A stretch of 37,397 nucleotides of DNA from Stramenopiles sp. TOSAG23-2 (lineage: Eukaryota; Sar): positions 1 through 37,397 of the forward strand of contig LT649326.1 of NCBI GenBank assembly GCA_900128395.1, written 5' to 3'. Shown piece by piece: positions 9,378 through 18,524 of the stretch (its first letter is position 1; each line of letters starts with the position of its first letter). A program made the position numbers and the translations under genes. The notes under the pieces are model-generated. The model was not told where the DNA came from, made no database searches, and saw only the letters and a list, made by a program, of their open reading frames with translations.

Positions 9378-9537
9378 TATCTTTTACACTTTTTTATTTA
9401 CAATTTGTTTATTTGTTGTTTTATTTTTTGTTTTTCTGGTATCATGGCGTTGTGGCAATGGGAAATTGTTCGACATGTTCTTTTACACTTTTTTATTTAC
9501 AATTTGTTTATTTGTTGTTTTATTTTTTGTTTTTCTG
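9345..9537 (-). repeat. 99-bp tandem duplication around the archease start codon
   Basis: The unit starting ATGGCGTTGTGGCAATGG (plus strand) lies at 9345-9443 and again at 9444-9537. The two copies differ at a couple of bases next to the start codon (CATTAT versus CATGTT). Each copy carries CGACAT, i.e. a minus-strand ATG, so the archease start region has been duplicated into its own 5' leader. Confidence 0.88.
9384..9476 (-). CDS. Upstream short ORF of archease, created by duplication
   Basis: From the duplicated ATG at 9476 the minus strand reads MSNNFPLPQRHDTRKTKNKT and on to VNKKV, then TAA: 30 residues. The first 11 residues equal the archease N-terminus. The stop lies 6 bases before the archease ATG. 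If it is included in the mRNA leader, this uORF would reduce or gate archease translation. The transcription start is unknown, so this is inference. Confidence 0.4.
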   Translation of the reverse strand: MSNNFPLPQRHDTRKTKNKTTNKQIVNKKV

Positions 9538-9769
9538 TTTTCTAGGTTTTCTATAAATTGTTTTTGGATAAATATTTATTTTTTGATGACCTCCGATTCC
9601 ATTATAATATTATTGCCGCACATTTTATTAGATAATATGGCCATATATTTTGTTTTTGATAATACGGGTAGTGTATATAAAATATGTGATGCTATGTTCA
9701 TGCTAATTTGTATAAATAATTAGCTATAATATAAAATAAAAATTAATATACAACACGAATATAATAATT
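9538..9769. other. Spacer between LMBRD1 3' end and archease 5' region
   Basis: AT-rich. A 46-codon plus-strand frame at 9584-9721 exists (MTSDSIIILLPHILL...), but it lies antisense in a UTR-type region with no family resemblance. I do not call it a gene. Confidence 0.3.
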
Positions 9770-12013
9770 TTAATAATTAGCACCCCATTCTTCATCACCA
9801 TAATCAACTTTATCCCCACTACCACTACCACTACCATTCTCTAAATCATCTTCTTCACTTGATGGTTCATCCTTATACTTTCCAAATTTACTAGTAGCAC
9901 TCATTCCACCACCACGATAGCCACCTGTATAATCGCTGCGCCTATTATGATCAAAGCTATCTGTACCAAATTTACTAGTAGCACTCATTCCACCACCACG
10001 ATAGCCACCTGTATAATCGCTGCGCCTATTATGATCAAAGCTATCTGTATTTAAACTACGTGTATCAAAACCATCTTTGGTTTGGCGATTATTTCTATTA
10101 TTACGACGACCGCCAATTGAATTTTTAATAATACGATCACGACCAGAATTACGATCATCGCCACCAAAATCATTATCTGTATCATCGTCGCTACTTCCAA
10201 ATAAATAACCACCTGATTCTCCATTACTTCTTCTAGTCGTGCGCATATCTCCACGTGCATTTAAACTTATTCCAATATCTTCATCATCTTCAAAGTCTGT
10301 TGTTAAAAAATTTGGTGATTTTTTACCACACATACCATTACAGGTAAGACTTACGATAAAAATTAATACAAAGAACCATGACGAGGCGAAAAATACATGA
10401 GAAAATATTGGATATATTTTAACCATTTGGATCAACAACAACGCAACTTGTGACATTGTACAATGCTTCATGCCTTTACCAATGTTGACACCTTTTTCGT
10501 TCAATACAATACCTTCAAGATCATTTTCCAAAGTGCATCGTTTAACTTTCACAGTACCTTTTGCACCTGGTACTGCCATATCATCACTAAAGTGCTGTGG
10601 ACCAAAGGTAGTGTATTGTGGAGCAATGGAACCAAGTTGCACAATAATTGCCAGGCTTATAAACATAAAAATAGCACTTAAGACTAAAACAGCAGTGCCA
10701 CTTGATTGTTTCTTACGATAGCTGTATACTGAGCAACATAGACAACGTATACCCATTCTAGTCAAACCGACGAAAGATGCCAACGCTAAATAAATTAAGC
10801 ATATACCAAGCAAAACTAAATCTAATGGGAAAGAACTTGCTAAATCTACTAATAAATGATCCAATGGGTTATACATACGTTTTTTATGCACTAAGGTTCC
10901 TAAATATCCTGTATTCATCGCACATAAAATACCATTTGGATCATCTAAACATGCTTTTGGCACATGACCTTTCCCATTTGCCTGTTGCCCTTTCGTTGTT
11001 GCTTTGCTATTTTTATTACCACCTGGATGACCCATTGCTTTCAAGTCATTGCTGCTAACACCACTGCCTAATCCGGTATCATTCGCACTTAAAAGTAAGG
11101 CGGATGTAATTAAAATCGATACCAATAATAAAAACATACCTAATATCACTTTTGAACGTTTACCACATCCGTTTAATGCCCCGTACCCACCCCCAAATGT
11201 ACTTGCATCTTGTAAATCTTGCAATGCTTGCGTATGCCTTTTTAATGCATGGGATTTACGCTTCAATTTAATTGCACTTGCTTTTTCATATTCGCTAGTA
11301 TAACTTGATGATTTGCGTTTCATTTCAAGTGTTCTTTCCCTTGATTTAATTTTCAACAATTTAGTTTCTATTTCTAAACGCTCTTCTTCTAATGAACGGT
11401 AGCCTCTAATCAAATTCAATGGAATCACTGCAAGTCCATACGCAGTAAATGTCATCCATGCGCATACACCCGCACTGGATAACATCCCTACTACAAATAA
11501 CATAGCAGATGCACCTGCATGTTTTGTATCAAATAATTTATTTGCCCAATGTTGTGTATCAGCTTCTTTCGCCCATTTTGTATGGCCAGGTCGAAATGCA
11601 AGACCAAGTAAAAATGCTGTTAACAAACCAGCAGCAAATATCGTCGTCCGTTTCATTGCACTAGCAAAACGTTGGCAACAACCTATTTCATTTGAATTTT
11701 GACGGTAAAAAAATATAGTAAATGGAATCACAATACCAATATACCCTGCTATCGTCGAAAATATAGTGTAATATAATTGTTTCACATTATCTGACGCAGT
11801 TTTATATTGACTAGTGGAAACATGCGTCGCTACGTATAAATCAAACGGTGGCATGGCACAACACGCAAAAGCAACGATCAAAGATGTTGTTGCAGTAAAC
11901 ACAACAAATGGATGCTTTTCTGGTCCATCTTTTAGAAAGTATTGTACCGTTTGGTATGAAACAAAAATAATTATTAAAAAAATTACAATAACTGATACGG
12001 AAAAGATTAGCAT
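9770..12013 (-). CDS. LMBRD1: LMBR1-family membrane protein, probable lysosomal cobalamin transport protein LMBD1
   Basis: 747 residues. LMBD1 cooperates with ABCD4 in exporting cobalamin from lysosomes. The order of membrane segments and several motifs fit. The first segment is at 2-22; PPFDLYV (~55-61) corresponds to the PVDIFLV region. TFTAYGLAVIPLNLIRGYRS (~188-207) matches the family signature, followed by a charged Lys/Arg/Glu helix. SIAPQYTTFGPQHF (~466-480) matches the second signature. I count about nine hydrophobic segments. The C-terminal ~170 residues are hydrophilic, rich in Asp, Asn, Arg and Gly, and hold a perfect 28-residue duplication. The human protein is ~540 residues and lacks this tail. 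Other LMBR1 members (LMBR1, LIMR) are possible but less similar. The function depends on whether the organism uses B12. Confidence 0.85.
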   Translation of the reverse strand: MLIFSVSVIVIFLIIIFVSYQTVQYFLKDGPEKHPFVVFTATTSLIVAFACCAMPPFDLYVATHVSTSQYKTASDNVKQLYYTIFSTIAGYIGIVIPFTIFFYRQNSNEIGCCQRFASAMKRTTIFAAGLLTAFLLGLAFRPGHTKWAKEADTQHWANKLFDTKHAGASAMLFVVGMLSSAGVCAWMTFTAYGLAVIPLNLIRGYRSLEEERLEIETKLLKIKSRERTLEMKRKSSSYTSEYEKASAIKLKRKSHALKRHTQALQDLQDASTFGGGYGALNGCGKRSKVILGMFLLLVSILITSALLLSANDTGLGSGVSSNDLKAMGHPGGNKNSKATTKGQQANGKGHVPKACLDDPNGILCAMNTGYLGTLVHKKRMYNPLDHLLVDLASSFPLDLVLLGICLIYLALASFVGLTRMGIRCLCCSVYSYRKKQSSGTAVLVLSAIFMFISLAIIVQLGSIAPQYTTFGPQHFSDDMAVPGAKGTVKVKRCTLENDLEGIVLNEKGVNIGKGMKHCTMSQVALLLIQMVKIYPIFSHVFFASSWFFVLIFIVSLTCNGMCGKKSPNFLTTDFEDDEDIGISLNARGDMRTTRRSNGESGGYLFGSSDDDTDNDFGGDDRNSGRDRIIKNSIGGRRNNRNNRQTKDGFDTRSLNTDSFDHNRRSDYTGGYRGGGMSATSKFGTDSFDHNRRSDYTGGYRGGGMSATSKFGKYKDEPSSEEDDLENGSGSGSGDKVDYGDEEWGANY
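9882..10049 (-). repeat. Perfect 84-bp tandem duplication in the LMBRD1 tail
   Basis: Bases 9882-9965 and 9966-10049 are identical. Each encodes 28 residues beginning TDSFDHNRRSDYTGG and ending SATSKFG, so the frame is preserved. The unit contains RGGG and Tyr/Ser-rich sequence, giving two copies of the same possible interaction motif. Confidence 0.92.
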
Positions 12014-12798
12014 ATTATTTTAATTTTTTTTAATAAATAATATATATATATATATAAATTATTAGTTGTAATATTTACGTAAAATTGTAAATATATATAT
12101 ATATATATATATCTAAATTGAAATTATAAATATATAATAATTGATTCTTAGTAATTATTGTATGTTTGTTCTTTAGTTGGTAATGTTTGTCTATATGATG
12201 ATAAACGAGAAACTCAATATTAATTTTTTTGGGAGATATATATATATTTTAACTGTATCATCACTATTATTACATGTGATGATGGGATGATCATCACAAT
12301 ATTAGTACTAATATGTAGGAGTTAGAAATTGTATTACAGATGTAGTAGTTATATTGTGCTATTTGGTTTTTCAAAGTATAAAAGTATTAAAATAGACGAC
12401 TACTAAAATAATATAGTCTAAGAATTTACCAGGTACATAGTATTAATATTATAGTATTATAGTGGGTCTGGCAGTGTTTTAGTTTTAGTGAAAAATAAAA
12501 ATAGCTGGAAAGTTGGAAAGCCTGGAAAGCCAGAAAGCGGAAAGCTGGAAAGCTGGAAAGCCATAATAGTGTACTATACTAATAAACATATTATAGCTGG
12601 ATAGCCAGGCGGCTAGAGCTAGTATTCCTTTTATGTACATCATACACATGTGGTATGCCAGGTATGCCTGGTATATGCTGCAAATTGTTGCAAAAACAAT
12701 AACGTCTATTACTTCAATAAATAAATAATAATACCTTTCTGTTTAACATTTTTCTAACAAGAAGCGTTTAACAATAATACTTAGGGACAAAATACAAG
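12014..12798. promoter_or_regulatory. Divergent promoter region, LMBRD1 / FHA-LRR protein
   Basis: 785 bases with no gene. TA microsatellites lie near the LMBRD1 start (12041-12113). A GC-richer patch sits about 240-300 bp before the FHA-LRR start, with a GGAAAG-type repeat (12503-12562), then AGCTGGATAGCCAGGCGG and CTAGAGCTAG (12596-12621). The patch stands out strongly from the surrounding AT-rich sequence. Confidence 0.5.
12503..12562 (+). repeat. GGAAAG(C/T) short tandem repeat in a divergent promoter
   Basis: About seven imperfect copies of a 7-10-bp unit, GCTGGAAAG / CCTGGAAAG, run head to tail. The same word in inverse orientation (CTTTCCAGC, CTTTCCTGG) recurs in the divergent promoter at 30990-31135. 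Confidence 0.75.
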
Positions 12799-15321
12799 AT
12801 GGTAGATGTGGATAAGAAGCATTTCCATTGGAAATCGCTGAAATATGATGGTGATCCATCGTCAAGGCCAGTGGAAGGACCATCTTTTACATCAATTGTC
12901 CCACGTTTTTTATTGCGAATTGAAGTATATAATAACGTGGAAGATAAAGTACCAATTGCTGTTGAAAGATGTCATAAATATGGTTTAAATGTCATTGGTA
13001 CATCACCGATGGATTCAACATATCGCTTACAACATCCTACCGTAGACGCTGTCCATGCAATAATAGCAATACATGAAAGCGATAATGATAATACATGTAT
13101 ATTATATGATTTCAAAAGTTTTAGAGGCACTTATGTTGGTACAATACGCTTTAAAACATTTGTAGCAAGAAAAATAAAACCATTTTATCCAATAGTATTA
13201 AAAGAAAAAACGGCAATTAAATTTGGTGGCGACCCAAAAATATATCTAATAAAAGGTGTACATAATCCTATAAGCAATGTGAAAACTGATAGAAATACAA
13301 CGAATGATGCTATACGACAATTTAGAATCGGTCCAACATTAGGTAGGGCAAATGAAGAAACGTGGACTGCTAGACATATGAATTCATGGCATTTACGTAG
13401 TAAAATAACATCGAAACTTACATTAAATCAATATGATAAAGTATTTCGAGCGTATAAACATCCAAGACAGGAAGATTTTATTAAAGGAATTGAAGTATTA
13501 TCATGTTTTACTTTTGATTGTTCAAAAATATTACAAGTGATATCAAATTTAAATGCTGATAGAGGTACGAAAACAGCAGCAAAGCGTGATTTATATGAAA
13601 TGGTTAATGTTGCATTTCGAGCTGGCAAATCTACCAAAGATGATAAGCAAGAGAAAGGGAAAAGTCGTCCAACTATCGGAGCATTACGCCGCTTTAAAAT
13701 ATTTTACAAATGTAAAAACATGCAACATGTAAGAGATTTATTACAAAAACTTGCCGATGGTATCGTGGCAACAGAATGGAGGCCAAAAGATGTTGATCAA
13801 AAAGGTATTGGTAAACGAACAGCTTGGAATTGTTTAGATGGGATGTACATGGATGACAATAAGAAGGAAAATATCAATGGAAATAATAACAACACAACGA
13901 CAGTATCAACAGCAATTATATTAAAAGAATCGTTAAAAATACCAAAATCATATTTAATACAATCAGTCGATAAAGATATATTGCGTCCAGAATACTTTCA
14001 ACATGTTCAACAACCAGAATATCCTATGTCTTTGACATTAACACGTAGAGATTTAAATGAAAAATGGGAAAATACTACTGTTAAAACAATCTCATCTAAT
14101 GGTAAAATTATAGATGCAATTGACTTATCTGGTTCTTCTTTAAGTGGTAAAATACCATGTCAAAAAATATTTAAATTACTACAAACAACGCAAAGTAATA
14201 ATTTACGAGTTTTAAGCTTGTCAAATTGTAAATTAATGCCAAAATCTGTTACTATACTTTCCAATGTATTGTTGAATAAAACGAATAAGCAATTATTAGT
14301 CTTACGAATTGGAAATAATCGAATAGTACAAGGTGAAAAAATTGATCCTGGGGATCCAAATTCTACATATCATTACGATTCCTCTGGTATTACTGCATTA
14401 TTTAGTGCATTGGGTAAAAATAAATTTTTACGTGTTTTAGATATTAAACGTAATAATATAGGCCCAAGGGGCGTAAAATTGTTTACTACATGGATGAAAG
14501 GTAATAAATCCTTGACAGAGTTAGATGTATCATCAAATGGCATTGGTAATAAAGGTGCATTAATGTTGGATGGTATGACACGAGGACCAAATAGTACATT
14601 AGCACATTTATTTATCGGTCGTAATCAAATAGAACATCATGGCTTCCATGTTCTCTTTCAACCTCCTGCACCGATACCAGCTTCAAGAGATTTATATGAA
14701 AGGCGTTCTTTGCGTTGTTTATCAACACGTGCAAATAAAGGTTTAACTGGTGAAATGGTAGCAATTTTAGTTACAAATTTAAAATATGGATGGAACGACT
14801 TAGTTGCAATTGATTTTTCATGGTGTACCATCGGTTCACGTGGTGCGACACAATTAACATTTTTGCTTCGTCAATGTAAATGTTTAAAATCATTAAATGT
14901 AGGACATTGTAATTTAACAGATCAAATGACATTTTTTGAACCAATGATCAAGTTAGTAGATTCATTAAAGAGAAACCAAACATTAACTGATTTAGATTTA
15001 TCATACAATAGCCTTGTACATAGAAAATTAGGTTATAAAAACGATGGTGAAGATGTTATTAAACATTTAATTATTTCTTTGGAAGAAAATGCATCTTTAA
15101 TCACTTTAAATTTAAAAGGCAATGCTATAGGCAATGCTATTAGACTTCGATTGCAAAAGTTATGTTTGAAAACGAATCGCTTGCCATTACCAAATCGCAT
15201 AGCATTTTGGATGGTAACCCAACCACGTTTAGGATATAATAGCCCAGCAAAAATTTTGCATCGTGGATTAATTTTGTATATTTTATCTTTTTGTGATAGT
15301 TATCGCGTTATATCTGTTTGA
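12799..15321 (+). CDS. FHA domain plus RI-type leucine-rich repeat protein
   Basis: 840 residues. Residues ~55-155 fit an FHA phosphopeptide-binding fold: YRLQHPTVDAVHAII, then LYDFKSFRGTYVG and a final FGGDPKIYLIKG. The Ser/Arg that normally follows HP-V is altered (VDAVH instead of VSRxH), so phosphothreonine binding may be weakened. The middle (~200-330) is basic and helical with no family I recognise. From ~450 to ~800 there are RI-like LRRs, e.g. LRVLDIKRNNIGPRGVKLF, LTELDVSSNGIGNKGA, LAHLFIGRNQIEHHG and LTDLDLSYNSL. Such proteins act as protein-binding scaffolds; a ciliary or signalling role is speculation. The stop is TGA at 15319-15321. The start is chosen as the first ATG after an AT-rich leader (AAGATGGTA). 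Confidence 0.82.
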   Translation: MVDVDKKHFHWKSLKYDGDPSSRPVEGPSFTSIVPRFLLRIEVYNNVEDKVPIAVERCHKYGLNVIGTSPMDSTYRLQHPTVDAVHAIIAIHESDNDNTCILYDFKSFRGTYVGTIRFKTFVARKIKPFYPIVLKEKTAIKFGGDPKIYLIKGVHNPISNVKTDRNTTNDAIRQFRIGPTLGRANEETWTARHMNSWHLRSKITSKLTLNQYDKVFRAYKHPRQEDFIKGIEVLSCFTFDCSKILQVISNLNADRGTKTAAKRDLYEMVNVAFRAGKSTKDDKQEKGKSRPTIGALRRFKIFYKCKNMQHVRDLLQKLADGIVATEWRPKDVDQKGIGKRTAWNCLDGMYMDDNKKENINGNNNNTTTVSTAIILKESLKIPKSYLIQSVDKDILRPEYFQHVQQPEYPMSLTLTRRDLNEKWENTTVKTISSNGKIIDAIDLSGSSLSGKIPCQKIFKLLQTTQSNNLRVLSLSNCKLMPKSVTILSNVLLNKTNKQLLVLRIGNNRIVQGEKIDPGDPNSTYHYDSSGITALFSALGKNKFLRVLDIKRNNIGPRGVKLFTTWMKGNKSLTELDVSSNGIGNKGALMLDGMTRGPNSTLAHLFIGRNQIEHHGFHVLFQPPAPIPASRDLYERRSLRCLSTRANKGLTGEMVAILVTNLKYGWNDLVAIDFSWCTIGSRGATQLTFLLRQCKCLKSLNVGHCNLTDQMTFFEPMIKLVDSLKRNQTLTDLDLSYNSLVHRKLGYKNDGEDVIKHLIISLEENASLITLNLKGNAIGNAIRLRLQKLCLKTNRLPLPNRIAFWMVTQPRLGYNSPAKILHRGLILYILSFCDSYRVISV

Positions 15322-15619
15322 GAATGAAAAACGGGAGACGAAATATATACTTAAGAGACGGATCATGTGTAGGTGTATCATATATGCATATGATATTACC
15401 TAAACTTGACGTGTTACAAAAGAGAAAAATTTGTGTTTACACCCGATATACAAACGTCGTGTATATATACGTTCGTAATATTTTGTACTCTCGTAAAAAA
15501 TATTTTTCAGAATTTTTAACAATATCACAAAATACACAATACTTCACTTTATCTCTCTCTAATTTTATACGAAGCTTCTTTACGAGAAACGTAAAAGTTC
15601 TCTTCTAGAAATAAAGTTT

Positions 15620-16717
15620 TTAGCAATAACCTCGATTCCATCCCCTACTCTCTATTTCCTTTAATTGTGACTCCAATACACCTGTTAAATTTTCTGTATC
15701 AGCAAGTATTTGTTTTAATTCTAATAATACTTGTGGTCTGGAACGTTGTGATGGTCTTAAATTTTTTTGCTTTTCCTTATCACTCCCTTCACCTTTTGCC
15801 GCTGCAAACAAACCTTGCGCAATTGCATGTTTTTGTAACTTTGCATGTTCACGTTGAAATATTGCAGTTGATATAATACTTATATCTCCATCTTCCTCAA
15901 TTTTAATCTGTAAATTACCTTCAGCATCAAATATATGTTTGTATTTTTTATCTAAATTTAATACACGAGCGTATTTGGTTGCTTCTTGCGTACGTGAGAT
16001 TAAATCTTGTTGTATTAAACGTTCCTCTTCTGCCATTTGCATTGCAAAGTCTTGCGCTGCTTTTCTTCGTGCAGCTGCTCTACGACGTATATGATCACGT
16101 GAACTGATTGGTCTTTTTTTACTTTCCATTTGTATACGTGCCATGAAATCATTTGCATTTTGTCCAGTCATATTCATTCGAGCAACTAAATTTGCTTGTG
16201 CACTACCGGGCTTCGCATTACGTTTGCCACCCGGTGCAGACGATGGGCGGCCACTGCCGCGACGGCCACTGCGGTTGTTCCTGCGTCTATTATTCGCAGT
16301 TGGATAATGTAAATCATCTCTGCTCCTACTATCACTCATACTATTATTGTTATTACTGTTGTAAGTTGCAGCACTTTTTGGTCTTCGTCTATTACTATTA
16401 TTTTTTTTTGAAGCAGCCATGCGTGAACGTGACTCTTCGATGCGTTTTTGTTCTTGCCTTTCCTTGTAAAATTCACTAAAATTATCTGGATCAATCCCTG
16501 TCAATGGTTGTCCATCCAACATAACTGTATGTGATTTTGCCGTACGCCTTTGTCTTGTTCCACCAGCTGTATTTGGCCGTCTATCGTAATTTACATTAGC
16601 AGGTTTGAAACCTTGCATAATATTACCATTATCTACATATTGTTGTTGTTGCCCAGGAGGACGATTATGTCGAGTGACGACGGCACTCATCGGCCTTTGC
16701 TTTCTTCTACGTGGCAT
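15620..16717 (-). CDS. Basic protein with repeated RPxSA/TA motifs, function unknown
   Basis: 365 residues from the preferred ATG at 16717 (MPRRRKQRPMSAV). An in-frame ATG at 16807 would add 30 residues (MIRRDTKQYIYIIHTI...), but those codons look like AT-rich leader. The protein is strongly basic and Asn/Arg-rich. It repeats a short motif: RPMSA, RPNTAGG, RPKSAAT and RPSSAPGG. Such R-P-x-S/T-A words are frequent in ciliary/flagellar and microtubule-associated proteins, which is weak evidence. The second half is helical (RRRAAARRKAAQDFAMQMAEEERLI) and ends in a coiled-coil-like ELKQILADTENLTGVLESQL. No enzymatic motif is seen. It diverges from the MT-A70 gene and converges with the FHA-LRR gene across a spacer of ~298 bp. 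Confidence 0.75.
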   Translation of the reverse strand: MPRRRKQRPMSAVVTRHNRPPGQQQQYVDNGNIMQGFKPANVNYDRRPNTAGGTRQRRTAKSHTVMLDGQPLTGIDPDNFSEFYKERQEQKRIEESRSRMAASKKNNSNRRRPKSAATYNSNNNNSMSDSRSRDDLHYPTANNRRRNNRSGRRGSGRPSSAPGGKRNAKPGSAQANLVARMNMTGQNANDFMARIQMESKKRPISSRDHIRRRAAARRKAAQDFAMQMAEEERLIQQDLISRTQEATKYARVLNLDKKYKHIFDAEGNLQIKIEEDGDISIISTAIFQREHAKLQKHAIAQGLFAAAKGEGSDKEKQKNLRPSQRSRPQVLLELKQILADTENLTGVLESQLKEIESRGWNRGYC

Positions 16718-17285
16718 ATTGTCACTTGTTTGCGTATCTACGTATGTAAGTATGTATATGATTGTGTGTATAATATATATATATTGTTTTGTATCTCTTC
16801 TTATCATTTAATAATCAGAATCAAATAATATTAAATATATGAGGAACGAAAATTTTAACCGTCGTTGATGAGCACGCATGATTTGCACATTATTTGTTGG
16901 CCTTTTGTGTTTTTTTCCTCCTCCTGGTTTTAAAGCTTCTAGCCAAACCAACGTATAATATATGTACTTGGGAATTTAAAGTATACACAAGATATAGGAA
17001 TATCATTATACTCAATCCACCAAAAGCTGATATCCTCACACACTATTTTACAGCAATGATGTGCCGATATTAAATATGTTAATGTAGTAATATCATTATC
17101 CATCATCAATCTGGCGGTAAATTCCTAATTATATTGCATATTACTATCATTTTCAAAAAATATATAGATTTAGATGTACATGTAGAGAATAATAGAAAGA
17201 TATATATATACAAAGCATGATCTATATATACATATATACATAGAAATATACATATCATTATATCAACCAAAGCAGGAAAAAACAG
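16718..17285. promoter_or_regulatory. Divergent promoter region, RPxSA protein / MT-A70 methyltransferase
   Basis: 568 bases without a recognisable gene. It includes the AT-rich leader that could extend the minus-strand gene to 16807, a T-rich/GC patch (16895-16955) and TA repeats just before the methyltransferase ATG. No defined element is identified. Confidence 0.35.
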
Positions 17286-18524
17286 ATGGGGAAACGTTCG
17301 AAAGTAGTAGCAAAGAAAAGCAAAACAGATGAGGTACCCAAAAAAAAAGTAAAAACAAATGGTCACCATGCTGCTGAAAATGGTAGTAAAGATAGTGGCA
17401 ACAGTGATAATAGTAAAAGAGGAAGGGCAAAAAAAGATGACCGTAAAAACCCTAGACCTGAAGGCATAGATGCAGATTTATGGCCAGAAGAAGACGATTT
17501 TGTACAATCAGACCTTGCAAATATGAAAATTGTTCGATCGGTATTGATTAAACAGATGAAACGAATTGAACAAGAATTATTTCGTGAAGATCATAATAAT
17601 GAACTAGCTGGAATTCAAACCCAAGTTGAATCTCCAAGCAAAGGACCAATAACAAAACCAAACGATGCTGAAAAGGATACGGGAAATAAAAATAATAATA
17701 ATAATGACAAAGGTCAAAATGCCAGCAGTAGCAGTAGTAGTTCAACAACGACAACAACTACCACTACCACCACCACTACGGCCACGGCGGTGACGACAAC
17801 AACAGCAAACTCAAATGCTCCAACACCAGATTCAGTAAAAGAAAATAAAGATTCTACAACATCTAAATCGAAAACGGAGGATGACAACAAGAAAGAAGAT
17901 GATATGTATGATGAATGGAAACCACCACCATTTAGTGTACCAATTTGTACCGATGTACGTCATTTACCAGTACAGCGTTTGAAAGACCAAATGTTAAAAA
18001 CACGTGGTCAATTGTTCGATGTAATCATGATGGATCCACCATGGCAATTAGCAACTGCTAATCCAACACGTGGTGTAGCAATTGGTTATCAACAATTAGC
18101 TGATTTTCATATTAAAGAATTGCCTGTTCGTGAATTACAAACAGATGGTTTTATCTTTATTTGGGTAATTAATGCTAAATTTAGATTTGCATTGAGTTTG
18201 TTGGAATATTGGGGCTATGAATTAGTAGATGAAATTGTTTGGATAAAACAAACAGTAAATCGTCGAATGGCAAAATCACATGGATTTTATTTACAACATG
18301 CAAAAGAAACTTGTTTAGTTGGAAGGAAAGGAAAACATCCAAAGAATATGGTTGGTGGAATTGCTAGTGATGTGATTTATAGTATACGACGTGGTCAAAG
18401 TCAAAAACCTGAAGAGATTTACAAATATGTTGAGCAACTAGTACCAAATGGACATTATTTAGAAATATTTGGTAGAAGAAACAATTTACATGATTATTGG
18501 GTAACTGTTGGTAATGAATTGTAA
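17286..18524 (+). CDS. MT-A70 family N6-adenine methyltransferase, MTA1-like (candidate DNA 6mA enzyme)
   Basis: 412 residues. The C-terminal ~200 residues are an MT-A70 methyltransferase domain with the catalytic DPPW at about 250-253. It continues NPTRGVAIGYQQL, DGFIFIWVINAKFRF, GYELVDEIVWIKQTVN, HGFYLQHAKETCLVG, SQKPEEIYKYVEQL and LEIFGRRNNLHDYWVTVGNEL. METTL3 has DPPWDIHMELPYGTM and WLNHGKEHCLVG at the matching places. The NPTRGVAIGY and HGFYLQHAKE wording agrees with my recollection of the MTA1 clade, which in ciliates makes DNA 6mA at ApT together with MTA9 and accessory proteins. The N-terminal ~210 residues are Lys-rich (likely nuclear), with Asn, Ser and Thr homopolymers (12 Thr). 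Its partner is not in the window. MT-A70 membership is certain; the clade is likely. Confidence 0.92.
   Translation: MGKRSKVVAKKSKTDEVPKKKVKTNGHHAAENGSKDSGNSDNSKRGRAKKDDRKNPRPEGIDADLWPEEDDFVQSDLANMKIVRSVLIKQMKRIEQELFREDHNNELAGIQTQVESPSKGPITKPNDAEKDTGNKNNNNNDKGQNASSSSSSSTTTTTTTTTTTTATAVTTTTANSNAPTPDSVKENKDSTTSKSKTEDDNKKEDDMYDEWKPPPFSVPICTDVRHLPVQRLKDQMLKTRGQLFDVIMMDPPWQLATANPTRGVAIGYQQLADFHIKELPVRELQTDGFIFIWVINAKFRFALSLLEYWGYELVDEIVWIKQTVNRRMAKSHGFYLQHAKETCLVGRKGKHPKNMVGGIASDVIYSIRRGQSQKPEEIYKYVEQLVPNGHYLEIFGRRNNLHDYWVTVGNEL

Noticed and set aside
9584-9721. 46-codon plus-strand frame (MTSDSIIILLPHILL...)
   Set aside because: Lies in the UTR between two minus-strand genes; no homology is recognised and the composition is like spacer.
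16718-16807. 30-residue N-terminal extension of the RPxSA protein
   Set aside because: Low-complexity Ile/Tyr codons typical of the AT-rich leader; the next ATG starts a basic MPRRRKQRPMSA that matches the rest of the protein. A hydrophobic leader cannot be fully excluded.
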